From Hasllibacter sp. MH4015 (GTDB taxonomy: Bacteria > Pseudomonadota > Alphaproteobacteria > Rhodobacterales > Rhodobacteraceae), in assembly GCF_020177575.1 (NCBI RefSeq), contig NZ_JAHTBK010000001.1:620001-684000 (forward strand): a stretch of 64,000 nucleotides of DNA, written 5' to 3'. Under the pieces are notes generated by a model. It worked only from the letters and a program-made list of their open reading frames with translations, was not told where the DNA came from and searched no databases. The position numbers and the translations under genes were made by a program. Shown piece after piece: positions 47,088 to 56,333 of this stretch (the stretch's first letter is position 1; every line of letters starts with the position of its first letter).

Positions 47088-47116
47088 ATCACCCATTTGA
47101 CGACGGCGAGGTCCCC

Positions 47117-47407
47117 ATGCCCAAAGGCTACATCATCGGCCATATCACGGTGAACGATCTCGAGGCGTACAAGGAGTATGTCGAGAAGGATACGCCGATC
47201 CTGCTGTCCCATGGCGCGGTTCCCATCGTGCGCGGCGGCAAGGCCGAAGTGCTGGAGGGGGAGACTTTTCAACGCCACGTCGTGTTCGAATTCGAAAGCT
47301 ACGAGGCTGCGTTGGCCGCCTACAACGACCCCGAATACCAGGAGGTCGCCGAGATCCGCCGCCGCACCGCGGACAGCGTCATCTTGGTGGTGGAGGGTGT
47401 GGAATGA
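47117..47407 (+). CDS. DUF1330 family protein
   Basis: A 96-residue protein of the DUF1330 family (ferredoxin-like dimeric alpha/beta barrel): KGYIIGHITVNDLEAYKEYVEK at the start, VVFEFESYEAALAAYNDPEYQ near residue 65. Function unknown; members often sit in small-molecule catabolic operons. It overlaps the permease gene by 4 bp, an unusual insertion in an ABC transporter operon. Confidence 0.9.
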   Translation: MPKGYIIGHITVNDLEAYKEYVEKDTPILLSHGAVPIVRGGKAEVLEGETFQRHVVFEFESYEAALAAYNDPEYQEVAEIRRRTADSVILVVEGVE

Positions 47408-49083
47408 GCACCGCCACCGGCCCCGACCAATTTACCGGCCCGACCCCCGACAACGCGCTGCGCAACGCCGAGCGTGCGAATGGCGGCCCGGTCCTGGCCG
47501 CCGACGGCTCCCCCCTCAAGCGCAGCCTTGCCCGCGCGCTGAGGGCACAGAAATTGCGGGCGCTGATGCTGATCGCGCCGCTGTTGCTGTTCATCGTGAT
47601 CACCTTCATCGCGCCCATCGTGGACATGCTGTTCCGGTCGGTGGAAAACCAGATCGTCAGCGAGACCCTTCCGCGCACGGTCGTGGCGCTGGAGGATTGG
47701 GATGCAAGCGACGTCCCGTCCGAGGATGTGTTCGCAGCCTTGGCCTATGATTTCATGGAAGCGGCCGAGCGGCGCAACCACACGCGCCTGGGCAGCCGCC
47801 TGAATTACGAGACGACCGGTATCTCCTCCCTGTTCCGCCAATCGGGCCGCGGCGTGGACGATATCGGTGAGGATTACGCCGATCAGTTCCACGACCTGAA
47901 CCCGGCCTGGGAAGAAGCGTCGACATGGGCCGCCCTGATGGGCGCGCCAGATTGGGTGGAGGTGCAATCGGGCGACGATGTGGACGGCGCAGGCCGCCTG
48001 TTCCGCCTGAGCGTTGCCGCTGAGGAATCCTTCCCCGAAGCCTCCGACGCCTACAGGTCCTTCGCGCGCACCGTGCAGCAGGAGGACAACGACAACCCCG
48101 TGGCCGAAGAGCCGTGGAATACCGTCTACCTTGCCCTCTATCGCGACCTGAGCACGGGCAATGGCACAAGCTACGACGGCCCCATGGCAGACCTGATCGC
48201 GGAGGCCATTCCGGCGGTCGCCGAGTTCGAGGGCATGACCCCGCGCGAAGCCTTCGCAGATATCGACGAAGATTGGGAAAGCCTGGAAATCTGGGGCACG
48301 ATCGAAGCGTTCTCGGACCCTTACACCGCCGGTTATTTCCTGTCGGCGATCGACATGCAATTGACGCCCGAGGGTGTGGAACAGCAGCCGGAGGAGCAGC
48401 GGATCTATCTGCTGCTGTTCATGCGCACGATCCTGATGTCAGGGGCGATCACGCTGATGTGCGTGCTTCTGGGCTACCCGATCTCGTACCTTCTGTCGAA
48501 CCTGCCGACGCGGACATCGAACCTTCTGCTGATCCTCGTGCTGCTGCCGTTCTGGACGTCGCTTCTGGTGCGGACGAGCGCGTGGAAGGTGCTGCTGCAA
48601 CAGCAAGGGGTCATCAACGACATCCTCGTTTGGATCGGGATCGTGGCCGACGATGCGCGACTGGCGCTGATCAACAACCAGTTGGGTACGATCATCTCGA
48701 TGACGCATATCCTGTTGCCGTTCATGATCCTGCCGATGTTCTCCGTCATGAAGACGATCCCGCCAAGCTACGTCCGCGCCGCGAAGAGCCTGGGTGCCAC
48801 GAATTTTACCGCCTTCCGGCGCGTGTATTTCCCGCAAAGCATTCCGGGGATCGGGGCGGGGTGCATCCTCGTCTTCATCCTCGCCATCGGCTACTACATC
48901 ACGCCCGAGATCGTGGGCGGCCGGACGGGGACGTTCATCTCCAACAGGATCGCGTACCACATCAGCCAAAGCCTCAACTGGGGTCTGGCAGCCGCGCTCG
49001 GCTCCATCCTTCTGGCGCTGGTGATGGTGCTTTACTGGCTCTACGACCGGATCGTGGGCATCGACAACGTTAAGCTGGGATAG
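47404..49083 (+). CDS. ABC transporter permease with large periplasmic insertion
   Basis: A 559-residue permease of the PotB type. The first membrane helix is at about 55-80; then a stretch of about 255 residues, mostly hydrophilic and acidic, up to about 335, where the usual permease begins (YLLLFMRTILMSGAITLMCVLLGYP), ending with the EAA-type loop SYVRAAKSLGATNFTAFRRVYFP. Typical permeases of this family have about 280-300 residues, so this insertion is unusual. It may reach into the periplasm and contact the binding protein. Overlaps DUF1330 by 4 bp. Confidence 0.88.
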   Translation: MSTATGPDQFTGPTPDNALRNAERANGGPVLAADGSPLKRSLARALRAQKLRALMLIAPLLLFIVITFIAPIVDMLFRSVENQIVSETLPRTVVALEDWDASDVPSEDVFAALAYDFMEAAERRNHTRLGSRLNYETTGISSLFRQSGRGVDDIGEDYADQFHDLNPAWEEASTWAALMGAPDWVEVQSGDDVDGAGRLFRLSVAAEESFPEASDAYRSFARTVQQEDNDNPVAEEPWNTVYLALYRDLSTGNGTSYDGPMADLIAEAIPAVAEFEGMTPREAFADIDEDWESLEIWGTIEAFSDPYTAGYFLSAIDMQLTPEGVEQQPEEQRIYLLLFMRTILMSGAITLMCVLLGYPISYLLSNLPTRTSNLLLILVLLPFWTSLLVRTSAWKVLLQQQGVINDILVWIGIVADDARLALINNQLGTIISMTHILLPFMILPMFSVMKTIPPSYVRAAKSLGATNFTAFRRVYFPQSIPGIGAGCILVFILAIGYYITPEIVGGRTGTFISNRIAYHISQSLNWGLAAALGSILLALVMVLYWLYDRIVGIDNVKLG

Positions 49084-49091
49084 ACAACATC

Positions 49092-49739
49092 ATGGCGGCA
49101 AAGATCGAAACCAAGGAAAACGGCCCTCTGATCGTAAGCGGTGCGCCGGACCTGCGCGCCCATGACGGCAGTGCGATCGAGGGCAAACCGCGCATGGCGC
49201 TGTGCCGGTGCGGACAATCTTCGACCAAGCCATTTTGTGACGGGACCCACAACGAGATCGGCTGGTCAGAGACGCCCGACAAGGCGCCGTCGCGCGCCAA
49301 GCCGATCAGCTACGAGGCCGAGGTGGAGGAGGTTCCCGTCACCGTGACCTATTCCAAGGCGCTCTGCTCCCACGCGGCCAATTGCGTGAAAATGGGGGAA
49401 GGGGCCTTCGATCCGGAGCGGAAGCCTTGGGTGAAGCCCGAAGAGACGACCATTGCCAATCTGCGTGCCATCATCGACGCCTGTCCGTCCGGCGCGCTGC
49501 AACTTGCCGTCGGCGCGGGCGCGCCGAGCCATGGCAACCCGAGCGCCGATCAAATGGCAATCACCGTGGCCAAGGACGGACCTTACTACGTGGAGAACGT
49601 GGCCTTCGCTGGCGGCGCCTTCGTCGCGGACTCCGATGGCTCGACCCAGAAATACGCACTTTGCCGCTGCGGCCTGTCCTCAACACGGCCCTTTTGCGAC
49701 GGCTCGCATTACGATGCGGGCTGGACCGACGGCGACTGA
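49092..49739 (+). CDS. Iron-sulfur protein with two CDGSH motifs and a central ferredoxin-like domain
   Basis: A 215-residue protein with a first CDGSH motif CRCGQSSTKPFCDGTH (Cys38, Cys40, Cys49, His53), a central divergent 4Fe-4S mono-cluster domain (Fer4_19-like, with cysteines in LCSHAANC and IDACPSGAL), and a second CDGSH motif CRCGLSSTRPFCDGSH near the C terminus. CDGSH motifs bind 2Fe-2S clusters with three Cys and one His. A redox or iron-sulfur function is expected. It sits between the two permease genes, 8 bp after the first, which is odd for a transporter operon. Confidence 0.9.
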   Translation: MAAKIETKENGPLIVSGAPDLRAHDGSAIEGKPRMALCRCGQSSTKPFCDGTHNEIGWSETPDKAPSRAKPISYEAEVEEVPVTVTYSKALCSHAANCVKMGEGAFDPERKPWVKPEETTIANLRAIIDACPSGALQLAVGAGAPSHGNPSADQMAITVAKDGPYYVENVAFAGGAFVADSDGSTQKYALCRCGLSSTRPFCDGSHYDAGWTDGD

Positions 49740-49760
49740 CAAACAGGAAGACGCGATCCC

Positions 49761-50774
49761 ATGGACACCAAACTGCCCCCCTATGCCACGTTCGGCCAGC
49801 GCCTGTGGTTCTACGGCTTCCGGGTGATCTGCGGGCTGATTTTCTTCTTCCTGATCGCGCCGATCATCATCATCATTCCGCTTAGCTTCAATGCGGAGGA
49901 TTTTTTCACCTTCACGCCCGGCATGCTCGCGCTCGACCCTGAGGCCTATTCCCTGCACCATTACCAGGATTTCTTCGGGGAAGACGGCTATCCCTGGCGC
50001 GGCCTTCTGATTGGTCTGGCGGTGGGGGCCGCATTGAGCGTTGTGCTGAAGCTCTGGAAGGGGAACCTGAACCTCTTTCCCGTCCTAATCGGCGCCATTC
50101 TGGGCCTCATCATCGGCAAACTGACGGGCTTGGAAGGGGAGGAGTGGATGACGCCGCTTCGCAACTCGCTGATGATCGCGCCAGTCGCCACGCTTCTTTC
50201 GGTCGGTTTCGGAACGCTGGCCGCCATCGGGCTCAGCCAGACCCATGTGCCGTTCAAGGGCGCCATCATGGCGATCCTGATCTCCCCGATGATCGTGCCG
50301 CTGATCATTTCCGCTGCCGGGATGTATTTCTTCTATAGCCGCATCGGGTTGCAGGGGACGTATTGGGGCGTTGTGCTGGCCCATGCGGCCCTGGGCATCC
50401 CGTTTGTCATCATCACCGTCACAGCCACGCTTGTGGGCTTCGACCGCTCCCTGACCCGCGCGGCGGCGAATTTGGGGGCGAACCCGGTCACGACCTTCTT
50501 CCGCATCCAGATGCCGCTGATCCTGCCTGGCGTGATCTCGGGCGGATTGTTCGCTTTCATCACGTCGTTCGACGAGGTTGTCGTGGTGATCTTCGTGGGC
50601 TCCGCCGGGCAGCAGACATTGCCGTGGCAGATGTTCACCGGCCTGCGCGAACAGATCAGCCCGGTGATCCTGGCGGCGGCCACGATCCTTGTGGCGATTT
50701 CCATCGTGCTCTTGACGGTGGTGGAGCTGCTCCGGCGTCGATCGGAGCGGTTGCGGGGCATGACCCCAAGCTGA
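49761..50774 (+). CDS. ABC transporter permease, second subunit
   Basis: A 337-residue PotC-type permease. Unlike usual family members it has an extra hydrophobic segment (about residues 75-120, LLIGLAVGAALSVVLKLWKG and LFPVLIGAILGLIIG) between the first helix and the core. Core features: EAA loop SLTRAAANLGANPVTTFFRI, then the AFITSFDEVVVVIF helix and a basic tail. It follows the CDGSH gene by 21 bp. Confidence 0.9.
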   Translation: MDTKLPPYATFGQRLWFYGFRVICGLIFFFLIAPIIIIIPLSFNAEDFFTFTPGMLALDPEAYSLHHYQDFFGEDGYPWRGLLIGLAVGAALSVVLKLWKGNLNLFPVLIGAILGLIIGKLTGLEGEEWMTPLRNSLMIAPVATLLSVGFGTLAAIGLSQTHVPFKGAIMAILISPMIVPLIISAAGMYFFYSRIGLQGTYWGVVLAHAALGIPFVIITVTATLVGFDRSLTRAAANLGANPVTTFFRIQMPLILPGVISGGLFAFITSFDEVVVVIFVGSAGQQTLPWQMFTGLREQISPVILAAATILVAISIVLLTVVELLRRRSERLRGMTPS

Positions 50775-50808
50775 CTGCCAACGCCTGATCGGAGTCAAAG
50801 CGCCACAG

Positions 50809-50863
50809 TTTTGCCATAATCCTTGCCAGATTGCGGCGAAATTGCCGTATAAGCATGGCAAAA
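50809..50863. promoter_or_regulatory. Inverted repeat and possible promoter before the Hint gene
   Basis: Arms ttttgccat (50809-50817) and atggcaaaa (50855-50863) are perfect 9-bp inverted repeats 37 bp apart, with TATAAG at 50848-50853 between them; a TTGCCA lies 19 bp upstream of that. A promoter and operator for the Hint-domain gene is likely, but the pairing is a guess. Confidence 0.35.
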
Positions 50864-50888
50864 ATAATCGCAGCTACAGGCCGGCCCG

Positions 50889-51935
50889 TTGCCCTATTCG
50901 ATTTTCATGCTGCCCGAAGGGCTGATCACCGTGACCGGCACCAATGGCGGCAACGGCCTGGACGGGCTTTCCCAGGGCAGCGGTGTCCACCTTGCCCCGT
51001 CCGGCGGCAATCCCGGCGCGACGATCACGCTCAACGACAATGCGTGGCAAGAAATCGAGATCGACGACAATGACGCCAATTTTCAGGATAGCGACACCAG
51101 CCAGCGCCTTGTGAACACCGAGACATTCGGCGGAGAGACATTTCCTGCCAATTCCATCGCAGAGGCGGAATACGGCATCACGGTCGAGGATCCGGACGGC
51201 AACGTCTATCAACTGGTTGCCTTCAACATCCGCCAATCGGGCGACACCAATTCCTACGGCGATGTGGAGGGGCTGGCCTTCATCGGGCCGACGGGGGGCT
51301 TTCCGCCCATCGGGGTGCCGCTAACCGTCACCTCCGCCCAAGAAGGGCCAAGTTACGACGCCAGCACCTATGCCGACCCGATCTGCTTCGCGGCGGGAAC
51401 GCGGATCGCCACGCCGTCGGGCGCGGTCGCGATCGAGGACCTGAGCGAGGGCGACCTCGTACTCACCCGGGAGGGCGGGGCGGAACCGGTGCGCTGGATC
51501 GGCAAGAAGACCTTTGCCGCGCAGGGCCGGTTTGCGCCGGTGGAATTCGCGCCCGGGGCCATCGGCAATACCAGAACCTTGCGCGTGTCGCGCCAGCACA
51601 GATTGCGTCTGAGCGATTGGCGGGCGGAATTGCTGTTCGGTGAACCGGTTGTCTGGGTGCCGGCCACCTATTTCCTTGGACAGGATAATGTGCGGATCGC
51701 GGAAGGCGGGACGGTCACGTATTTCCACCTTCTGCTTGATAACCATCGCACGTTGCTGGCCGACGGGGTGGAAGCCGAAAGCCTGCATCCCGGCGATCTC
51801 GCCCTGTGCGCGATTCCAAGGGAGGCTACGGCCGAATTGATGGAGATGTTCCCGGAACTGGAGCATCTGCAGGACCGGTCGACGGCTTATCCCGCGCTGC
51901 GTTCGGTGGAGGCGCGCGCGATCCTTGCGGCCTGA
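50889..51935 (+). CDS. Hint-domain protein
   Basis: A 348-residue protein with an N-terminal beta-rich region (about 1-155) and a C-terminal Hint (hedgehog/intein) domain of the Hint_2 type from Cys165 or so: CFAAGTRIATPSGAVAIEDL, then RVSRQHRLRLSDW. In inteins and hedgehogs the Cys starts self-cleavage; in these bacterial single-Hint proteins, abundant in Rhodobacteraceae, the role is unknown, although secretion-linked autoprocessing is plausible. Starts with TTG at 50889; no signal peptide is seen. Ends 5 bp before the end of the convergent AEC gene. Confidence 0.88.
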   Translation: MPYSIFMLPEGLITVTGTNGGNGLDGLSQGSGVHLAPSGGNPGATITLNDNAWQEIEIDDNDANFQDSDTSQRLVNTETFGGETFPANSIAEAEYGITVEDPDGNVYQLVAFNIRQSGDTNSYGDVEGLAFIGPTGGFPPIGVPLTVTSAQEGPSYDASTYADPICFAAGTRIATPSGAVAIEDLSEGDLVLTREGGAEPVRWIGKKTFAAQGRFAPVEFAPGAIGNTRTLRVSRQHRLRLSDWRAELLFGEPVVWVPATYFLGQDNVRIAEGGTVTYFHLLLDNHRTLLADGVEAESLHPGDLALCAIPREATAELMEMFPELEHLQDRSTAYPALRSVEARAILAA

Positions 51936-51940
51936 GGGCG

Positions 51941-52867
51941 CTACGGCAAGACGAGAAGCCAGAACGACGCGGCCAGCACAGTCAGGGCGGTACCGATCAG
52001 CACCGTGGAGGCGACGACGCGCCGTGCGACGCCGTACATGTCCGCGAAGATGTAGGCGTTGATCCCCGGCGCCATCGCGGCGGTCACGACCGCCGATCGC
52101 ATCTGCCCGGTCGACAGGCCCGCAAAGTTGCCGATGGACCAGGTGATCGCGGGATGCACGATCAGCGACAGCAGGCAGAGCATGGCGATGGTGCCCGCGT
52201 CCCCCTCGGGTTTGTATCGGTAAAGCACGCCGCCCAAGCCGAAGAGGGCCGCGGGCAGGGCGGCGCGGATCATCATGTCGAGCGCATCTTGCGCCACGTC
52301 GGGGATCGGCAGGCCGGTCAGGTTGACGATGAACCCAAGCCCGATCCCGATCATCAGCGCGTTGCGGAACATCGCGTTGGCGACGGTCTGGACCAGTTGG
52401 AGACCCTGCGCCTCGGCCCGGACAATCTCCATCGCGGTGATGCCGATCAGGTAGCAATAGGCGGCATTGAAGGCGATGATCGTATAATTCGGCGCAAGCG
52501 CATCCGTCCCGAAGGCCCGCTCGGTCACGGGAAGGCCCAGAAGCACGGAATTGGCGAAGAGCGTGGCAAAGCCGATGGCGATGCAGTCGGGCCAGGGCCG
52601 CGCGAACAGAAGCCGTGCGGCGAAAACGGCGATGCCGAAACAGACCGTGGCACCGCCGTAATAGGCCACAAGCAGCCAGATATTCAGCTCCGCCGACAGA
52701 TCGAGCGTTGCTATGGCGGTGAACAGAAGGCAGGGGATCGCGAATTTCTGGGTGAAGACCATCAACCCATCCACCGCGCTGTCTTTGAACAGCCCGCGCC
52801 ACACGGCAAGATATCCCGCGCCGACCACCAAGAAGACGGGCAGGACGATGGCCAGAAGATCGACCAT
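51941..52867 (-). CDS. AEC-family transporter
   Basis: A 308-residue membrane protein with about 10 helices, auxin-efflux-carrier superfamily; starts MVDLLAIVLPVFLVVGAGYLA and has the FAIPCLLFTAI and GLPVTERAFG segments. It probably exports an organic acid or similar. Its ATG lies directly after the stop of the MBL-fold gene, so it ends the SPOR-dacF-tmk-holB-tatD operon. Confidence 0.9.
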   Translation of the reverse strand: MVDLLAIVLPVFLVVGAGYLAVWRGLFKDSAVDGLMVFTQKFAIPCLLFTAIATLDLSAELNIWLLVAYYGGATVCFGIAVFAARLLFARPWPDCIAIGFATLFANSVLLGLPVTERAFGTDALAPNYTIIAFNAAYCYLIGITAMEIVRAEAQGLQLVQTVANAMFRNALMIGIGLGFIVNLTGLPIPDVAQDALDMMIRAALPAALFGLGGVLYRYKPEGDAGTIAMLCLLSLIVHPAITWSIGNFAGLSTGQMRSAVVTAAMAPGINAYIFADMYGVARRVVASTVLIGTALTVLAASFWLLVLP

Positions 52868-53665
52868 TCAGACCTCGATTGTCAGGGTCAGCCCGTCGTA
52901 GGCGGGACGGACGTGATCCGGCGTTTCCGCGGCCACGGTCGCGTAGTCCAGATCGTTGTGCATGTTGGTCAGCACGGCGCGGCGGGGTTTGGCCCGTTCG
53001 ATCCAGGCCAGCGAATTGTCCAGATGCGAGTGGCTGGGATGGGGCGCGCGGCGCAGCGCGTCGAGAATCCAGATGTCGAGCCCCTCGAACATCGGCCATG
53101 CCGCCTCCGGAATATCGGAGACGTCGGGCAGGTAGGCCACGTCCCCGATCCGGAACCCCAGCGCGTCGATCGTGCCGTGGGTCACTTCCACGGGGGTGAA
53201 GGTGACCGGACCGCCCGCACCGTCGATCGTGACGTCCCCGGTGATGGAGTGGATGTCGAGGATCGGCGGATAGGCGGAACCGGGGGGTTGCACGAAGGCA
53301 TAACCGAAGCGGTTCAGCAGGTCGTTCGTCGTAGGCCCATCGGCATAGACCGGAAGGCGCTTGCGGATGTTGAAGACCACCATGCGCAAATCGTCGAGCC
53401 CGTGGACGTGGTCGGCATGGGCGTGGGTGTAGAGCACCGCATCCAGCTTGCCCACGCCCGCATCCAGCAATTGCGCCCGCAGGTCGGGGGAGGTGTCGAT
53501 CAGCACAGCGGTTGTGCCATCGGGCCCGTCGCGTTCGACCAGCAGGGAGCAGCGCCGCCGCGTGTTCTTGGGATTGTCCGGGTCGCATGCGCCCCAAAGC
53601 CCGCCCAGACGCGGCACGCCACCGGACGACCCGCAGCCAAGGATGGTGAACCGCATCTCAGCCAT
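52868..53665 (-). CDS. MBL-fold metal-dependent hydrolase
   Basis: A 265-residue metallo-beta-lactamase-fold hydrolase. The metal motif THAHADHVHGLDD is near residue 78; the start MAEMRFTILGCGSSGGVPR is typical of the PhnP/RNase Z-like branch that cleaves phosphodiesters. It overlaps tatD by 8 bp. This gene commonly follows tatD in Alphaproteobacteria. Substrate unknown. Confidence 0.92.
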   Translation of the reverse strand: MAEMRFTILGCGSSGGVPRLGGLWGACDPDNPKNTRRRCSLLVERDGPDGTTAVLIDTSPDLRAQLLDAGVGKLDAVLYTHAHADHVHGLDDLRMVVFNIRKRLPVYADGPTTNDLLNRFGYAFVQPPGSAYPPILDIHSITGDVTIDGAGGPVTFTPVEVTHGTIDALGFRIGDVAYLPDVSDIPEAAWPMFEGLDIWILDALRRAPHPSHSHLDNSLAWIERAKPRRAVLTNMHNDLDYATVAAETPDHVRPAYDGLTLTIEV

Positions 53666-54452
53666 GTTGCGCCGCCTTCCAGAACAGGCGGTCGAAATTG
53701 GCGGAAGTGCGGGCCGCGAACTCCTCGTAACTCAGCCCGTAGATGTCCGCGCCCACCCGCGCGGTATGGGCGGTGAAGGCAGGCTCGTTTCGTTTGCCGC
53801 GATGGGGCGGCGGGGCGAGGTAGGGGCTGTCGGTTTCCACAAGCACGCGGTCCACGGGCGCGGCGGCAAAGATGTCGCGCAAGGCTTGCGATTTCGGGAA
53901 CGCGGCGATGCCCGACATGGATAGGTAGAAGCCCAGGTCAAGCGCCGCCTCCGCCAATGCCGCGCCGGAGCTGAAGCAATGCATCACGCAGGAATAGGCC
54001 CCTGCGCGATGTTCCTCGGACAGAATGCGCGCCATGTCGTCATCCGCATCGCGGGCATGGATGATCAAGGGCAGCGAGGTTTGCCGCGCAGCCTCGATAT
54101 GCACCCGCAGGCTTTCCTGCTGCACATCCTTGCTGTCGGCGGTGTAGTGGTAGTCGAGCCCCGTCTCGCCGATACCGACGAATTTGGGATGCTCGGCCAG
54201 TGCGATGAGGTCTTCCACACGGGCCATCGGCTCGTCCGCTGCGGACATCGGGTGTGTCCCGCCGGCCCAGAAGACGGGCGCGTGCGCCTCTGCGATGGCC
54301 CGAACATTTGGCGCGTTCCTCAGCTTCGTGCAGATCGTCACCATGCGCGTTACCCCGGCGTCACAGGCGCGGGTCACGACGCCCGGCAAATCCTCGGCCA
54401 GGCTGTCGAAATCCAGATGGCAATGGCTGTCGACGATGGGCGCTTGGGTCAT
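53658..54452 (-). CDS. tatD: TatD-family deoxyribonuclease
   Basis: A 264-residue metal-dependent hydrolase of the TatD family. It begins IVDSHCHLDFDS, with the zinc/magnesium histidines, and has GTHPMSA, GETGLDY, IIHARDAD, MHCFSSG and VETDSPYL motifs. Start ATG at 54452, as the upstream frame reads into holB. Part of the tmk-holB-tatD run that is common across bacteria. Confidence 0.95.
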   Translation of the reverse strand: MTQAPIVDSHCHLDFDSLAEDLPGVVTRACDAGVTRMVTICTKLRNAPNVRAIAEAHAPVFWAGGTHPMSAADEPMARVEDLIALAEHPKFVGIGETGLDYHYTADSKDVQQESLRVHIEAARQTSLPLIIHARDADDDMARILSEEHRAGAYSCVMHCFSSGAALAEAALDLGFYLSMSGIAAFPKSQALRDIFAAAPVDRVLVETDSPYLAPPPHRGKRNEPAFTAHTARVGADIYGLSYEEFAARTSANFDRLFWKAAQHG

Positions 54453-54459
54453 GGGCCTC

Positions 54460-55581
54460 TCAGGCGGAAAGCCGGGCCGCCATGCGGTCCAGGTCGAGGA
54501 ACATATCAAACACAAGGGCAGCAGGGTCAAGGTTGACCGCCTTGCCCCGCCGGGCCCGCGCGGTGAGGGAGGCGGCCAGGTCCGCCCAGGCCCGCCCGTG
54601 GCGTGGAGAAGGGGCAAGCCGCGCGAGGGTTTGCGCCTCTCCGGTTGCGATCTCGGTCGGGGGCGCACCCGTGGCTCCGTTACGCGCCGCCCGCGCAAGC
54701 GCCGTGTCCAGTAGCGTGAGGGTCAGATCAAAGCGCCCCTCATTGGCCTTGCCCGCCGTCGCCTCCGCCAGTTTGAGCGCGAGGGGGCGGTCCATCGCGG
54801 GCAATGTGCCGAGAAGGCGGATGATGTCGCCGTAAAGCTGTGGCCCGCCCTGTTCCGCGAGCGCAATCGCCGCCCCGACCGAGCCCTGGGCGAGTGTCGC
54901 CAGCGCGGCCCCTTCGGGTGGCTCGGCGCCTGCCTGCATCAGGGCGGCGGCGAGGTCGGCATCGCCCAATGGATTGAACCGGAGCGTCCGGCAGCGCGAC
55001 CGGATCGTGGGTAGCAGGCCCGACGGGCGGTGGGAAATCAGGAAGAGGACGGCGCCTTCGGGTGGCTCTTCCAACTCCTTGAGGAGCGCATTAGCGGCGG
55101 ACGGATTCATCTCATCCGCGCTGTCCACGATCACGACGCGACGATGGTCGCCCGCGGACATCTGGAAGAAACCTTTTAGCCCACGCACCTCATCGACCGT
55201 CAATTGTGTCTTGAGGCGCTTGTTGTCGTGGTCCCAGGGGCGCCGAAGGAGGAACAGGCCGGGTTCGGACAGGGCTGCCATGCGGCGCGCCACGGGATGA
55301 TCGGGCGCGACATCCATGGAGGTCGGCGCGGGCGGTGCGCCGAACATGTCATCGTCGGAGGGCGGAGGCGTTGCCAGAAGAAACCGCGCCGCGCGCCAGG
55401 CGAACGTGGCCTTGCCGATGCCCTTGGGTCCCGTCAGCAGCCAACCGTGGGGCAACCGGCCCGATGTGGCGTTGGCCAGGAACTCGGCCTCCTGCGCGCC
55501 ATGACCGAACAGCGTCGCCGTATCACGCGGATGCGGGGCGCCGTCCAGCCGGTCGGATTCGGGTAGGGCGTCGTCAGACAT
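54460..55581 (-). CDS. holB: DNA polymerase III subunit delta'
   Basis: A 373-residue clamp-loader subunit. P-loop-like GPKGIGKATFAW near residue 50, then VDSADEMNPSAANALLKELEEPP and HRPSGLLPTIRSRC, the sensor 1 and Arg/SRC motif of the clamp-loader family. C-terminal helical domain follows. Together with DnaX it loads the sliding clamp. 39 bp after the tmk stop. Confidence 0.93.
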   Translation of the reverse strand: MSDDALPESDRLDGAPHPRDTATLFGHGAQEAEFLANATSGRLPHGWLLTGPKGIGKATFAWRAARFLLATPPPSDDDMFGAPPAPTSMDVAPDHPVARRMAALSEPGLFLLRRPWDHDNKRLKTQLTVDEVRGLKGFFQMSAGDHRRVVIVDSADEMNPSAANALLKELEEPPEGAVLFLISHRPSGLLPTIRSRCRTLRFNPLGDADLAAALMQAGAEPPEGAALATLAQGSVGAAIALAEQGGPQLYGDIIRLLGTLPAMDRPLALKLAEATAGKANEGRFDLTLTLLDTALARAARNGATGAPPTEIATGEAQTLARLAPSPRHGRAWADLAASLTARARRGKAVNLDPAALVFDMFLDLDRMAARLSA

Positions 55582-55620
55582 GGTCCGGGTCTAGCATGGG
55601 TACCGGGCAGGGGGCAGGGG

Positions 55621-56250
55621 TCAGGACAGACGGGCCCGCACGATATCGACGATCCGGGTTGCCACGGAGTCCGGGTCAGCATTGGCATCAATAAGCACGC
55701 AGCGATCCGCGTATTCTTCTGCCAGAGCCTGGAACCCCGCACGCAATTTCTGTTGGAAGGGCAGTCCGAAATCCTCGAACCGATCCTCCCCGCTTTGGCG
55801 CGCCAGGCCACGGGCCAGCGCCACGTCCGGGTCCATGTCGAGGATCAGGGTCAGGTCCGGTTCCACCCCGATGGCATCGTCGTGGATCTGATCGACCAGC
55901 CCGCGCAGATCTCCCCGTGTCGCGCCCTGATAGACACGGGTGGAATCCGCGAAGCGGTCGGTGATGACATCCTGACCCCGCGCGAGGGCCGGGCGGATGG
56001 TCCGTTCCAGATGGTCGCGGCGCGCGGCAGTGAAAAGGAGGATTTCCGTCTCCGGGCTCCAGCGGTCGGGATCGCCTTCGACCAGTAAACGGCGGATGTC
56101 CTCGGCCCCCGGTGCGCCGCCGGGCTCCCGCGTCAGAACCGGGTCACGCCCGTCTGCGCGCAAGGCCTCCGCAAGGCGGCGGGCCTGGGTGGATTTGCCC
56201 GAACCGTCGATGCCTTCAAGGCTGATGAAAAGGCCCTGTGCCTTGCCCAT
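55621..56250 (-). CDS. tmk: Thymidylate kinase
   Basis: Phosphorylates dTMP to dTDP. 209 residues, normal length. P-loop ISLEGIDGSGKSTQ near residue 9-22, the dTMP-binding TREPGGAPGAE, and DRFADSTRVYQG. Preceded by dacF with 83 bp between. Confidence 0.96.
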   Translation of the reverse strand: MGKAQGLFISLEGIDGSGKSTQARRLAEALRADGRDPVLTREPGGAPGAEDIRRLLVEGDPDRWSPETEILLFTAARRDHLERTIRPALARGQDVITDRFADSTRVYQGATRGDLRGLVDQIHDDAIGVEPDLTLILDMDPDVALARGLARQSGEDRFEDFGLPFQQKLRAGFQALAEEYADRCVLIDANADPDSVATRIVDIVRARLS

Positions 56251-56333
56251 GGAATGTCGCCGTTTCCGTCATTCGTACTGCGCCGCAGGCTTGGCACGGC
56301 CCCACGGGCAAGACAAGCCGAACCGGGCAGGGG

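Noticed and set aside
51321-53597. 758-residue minus-strand frame across Hint, AEC and MBL genes
   Set aside because: Arg-rich shadow frame running through three well-supported genes.
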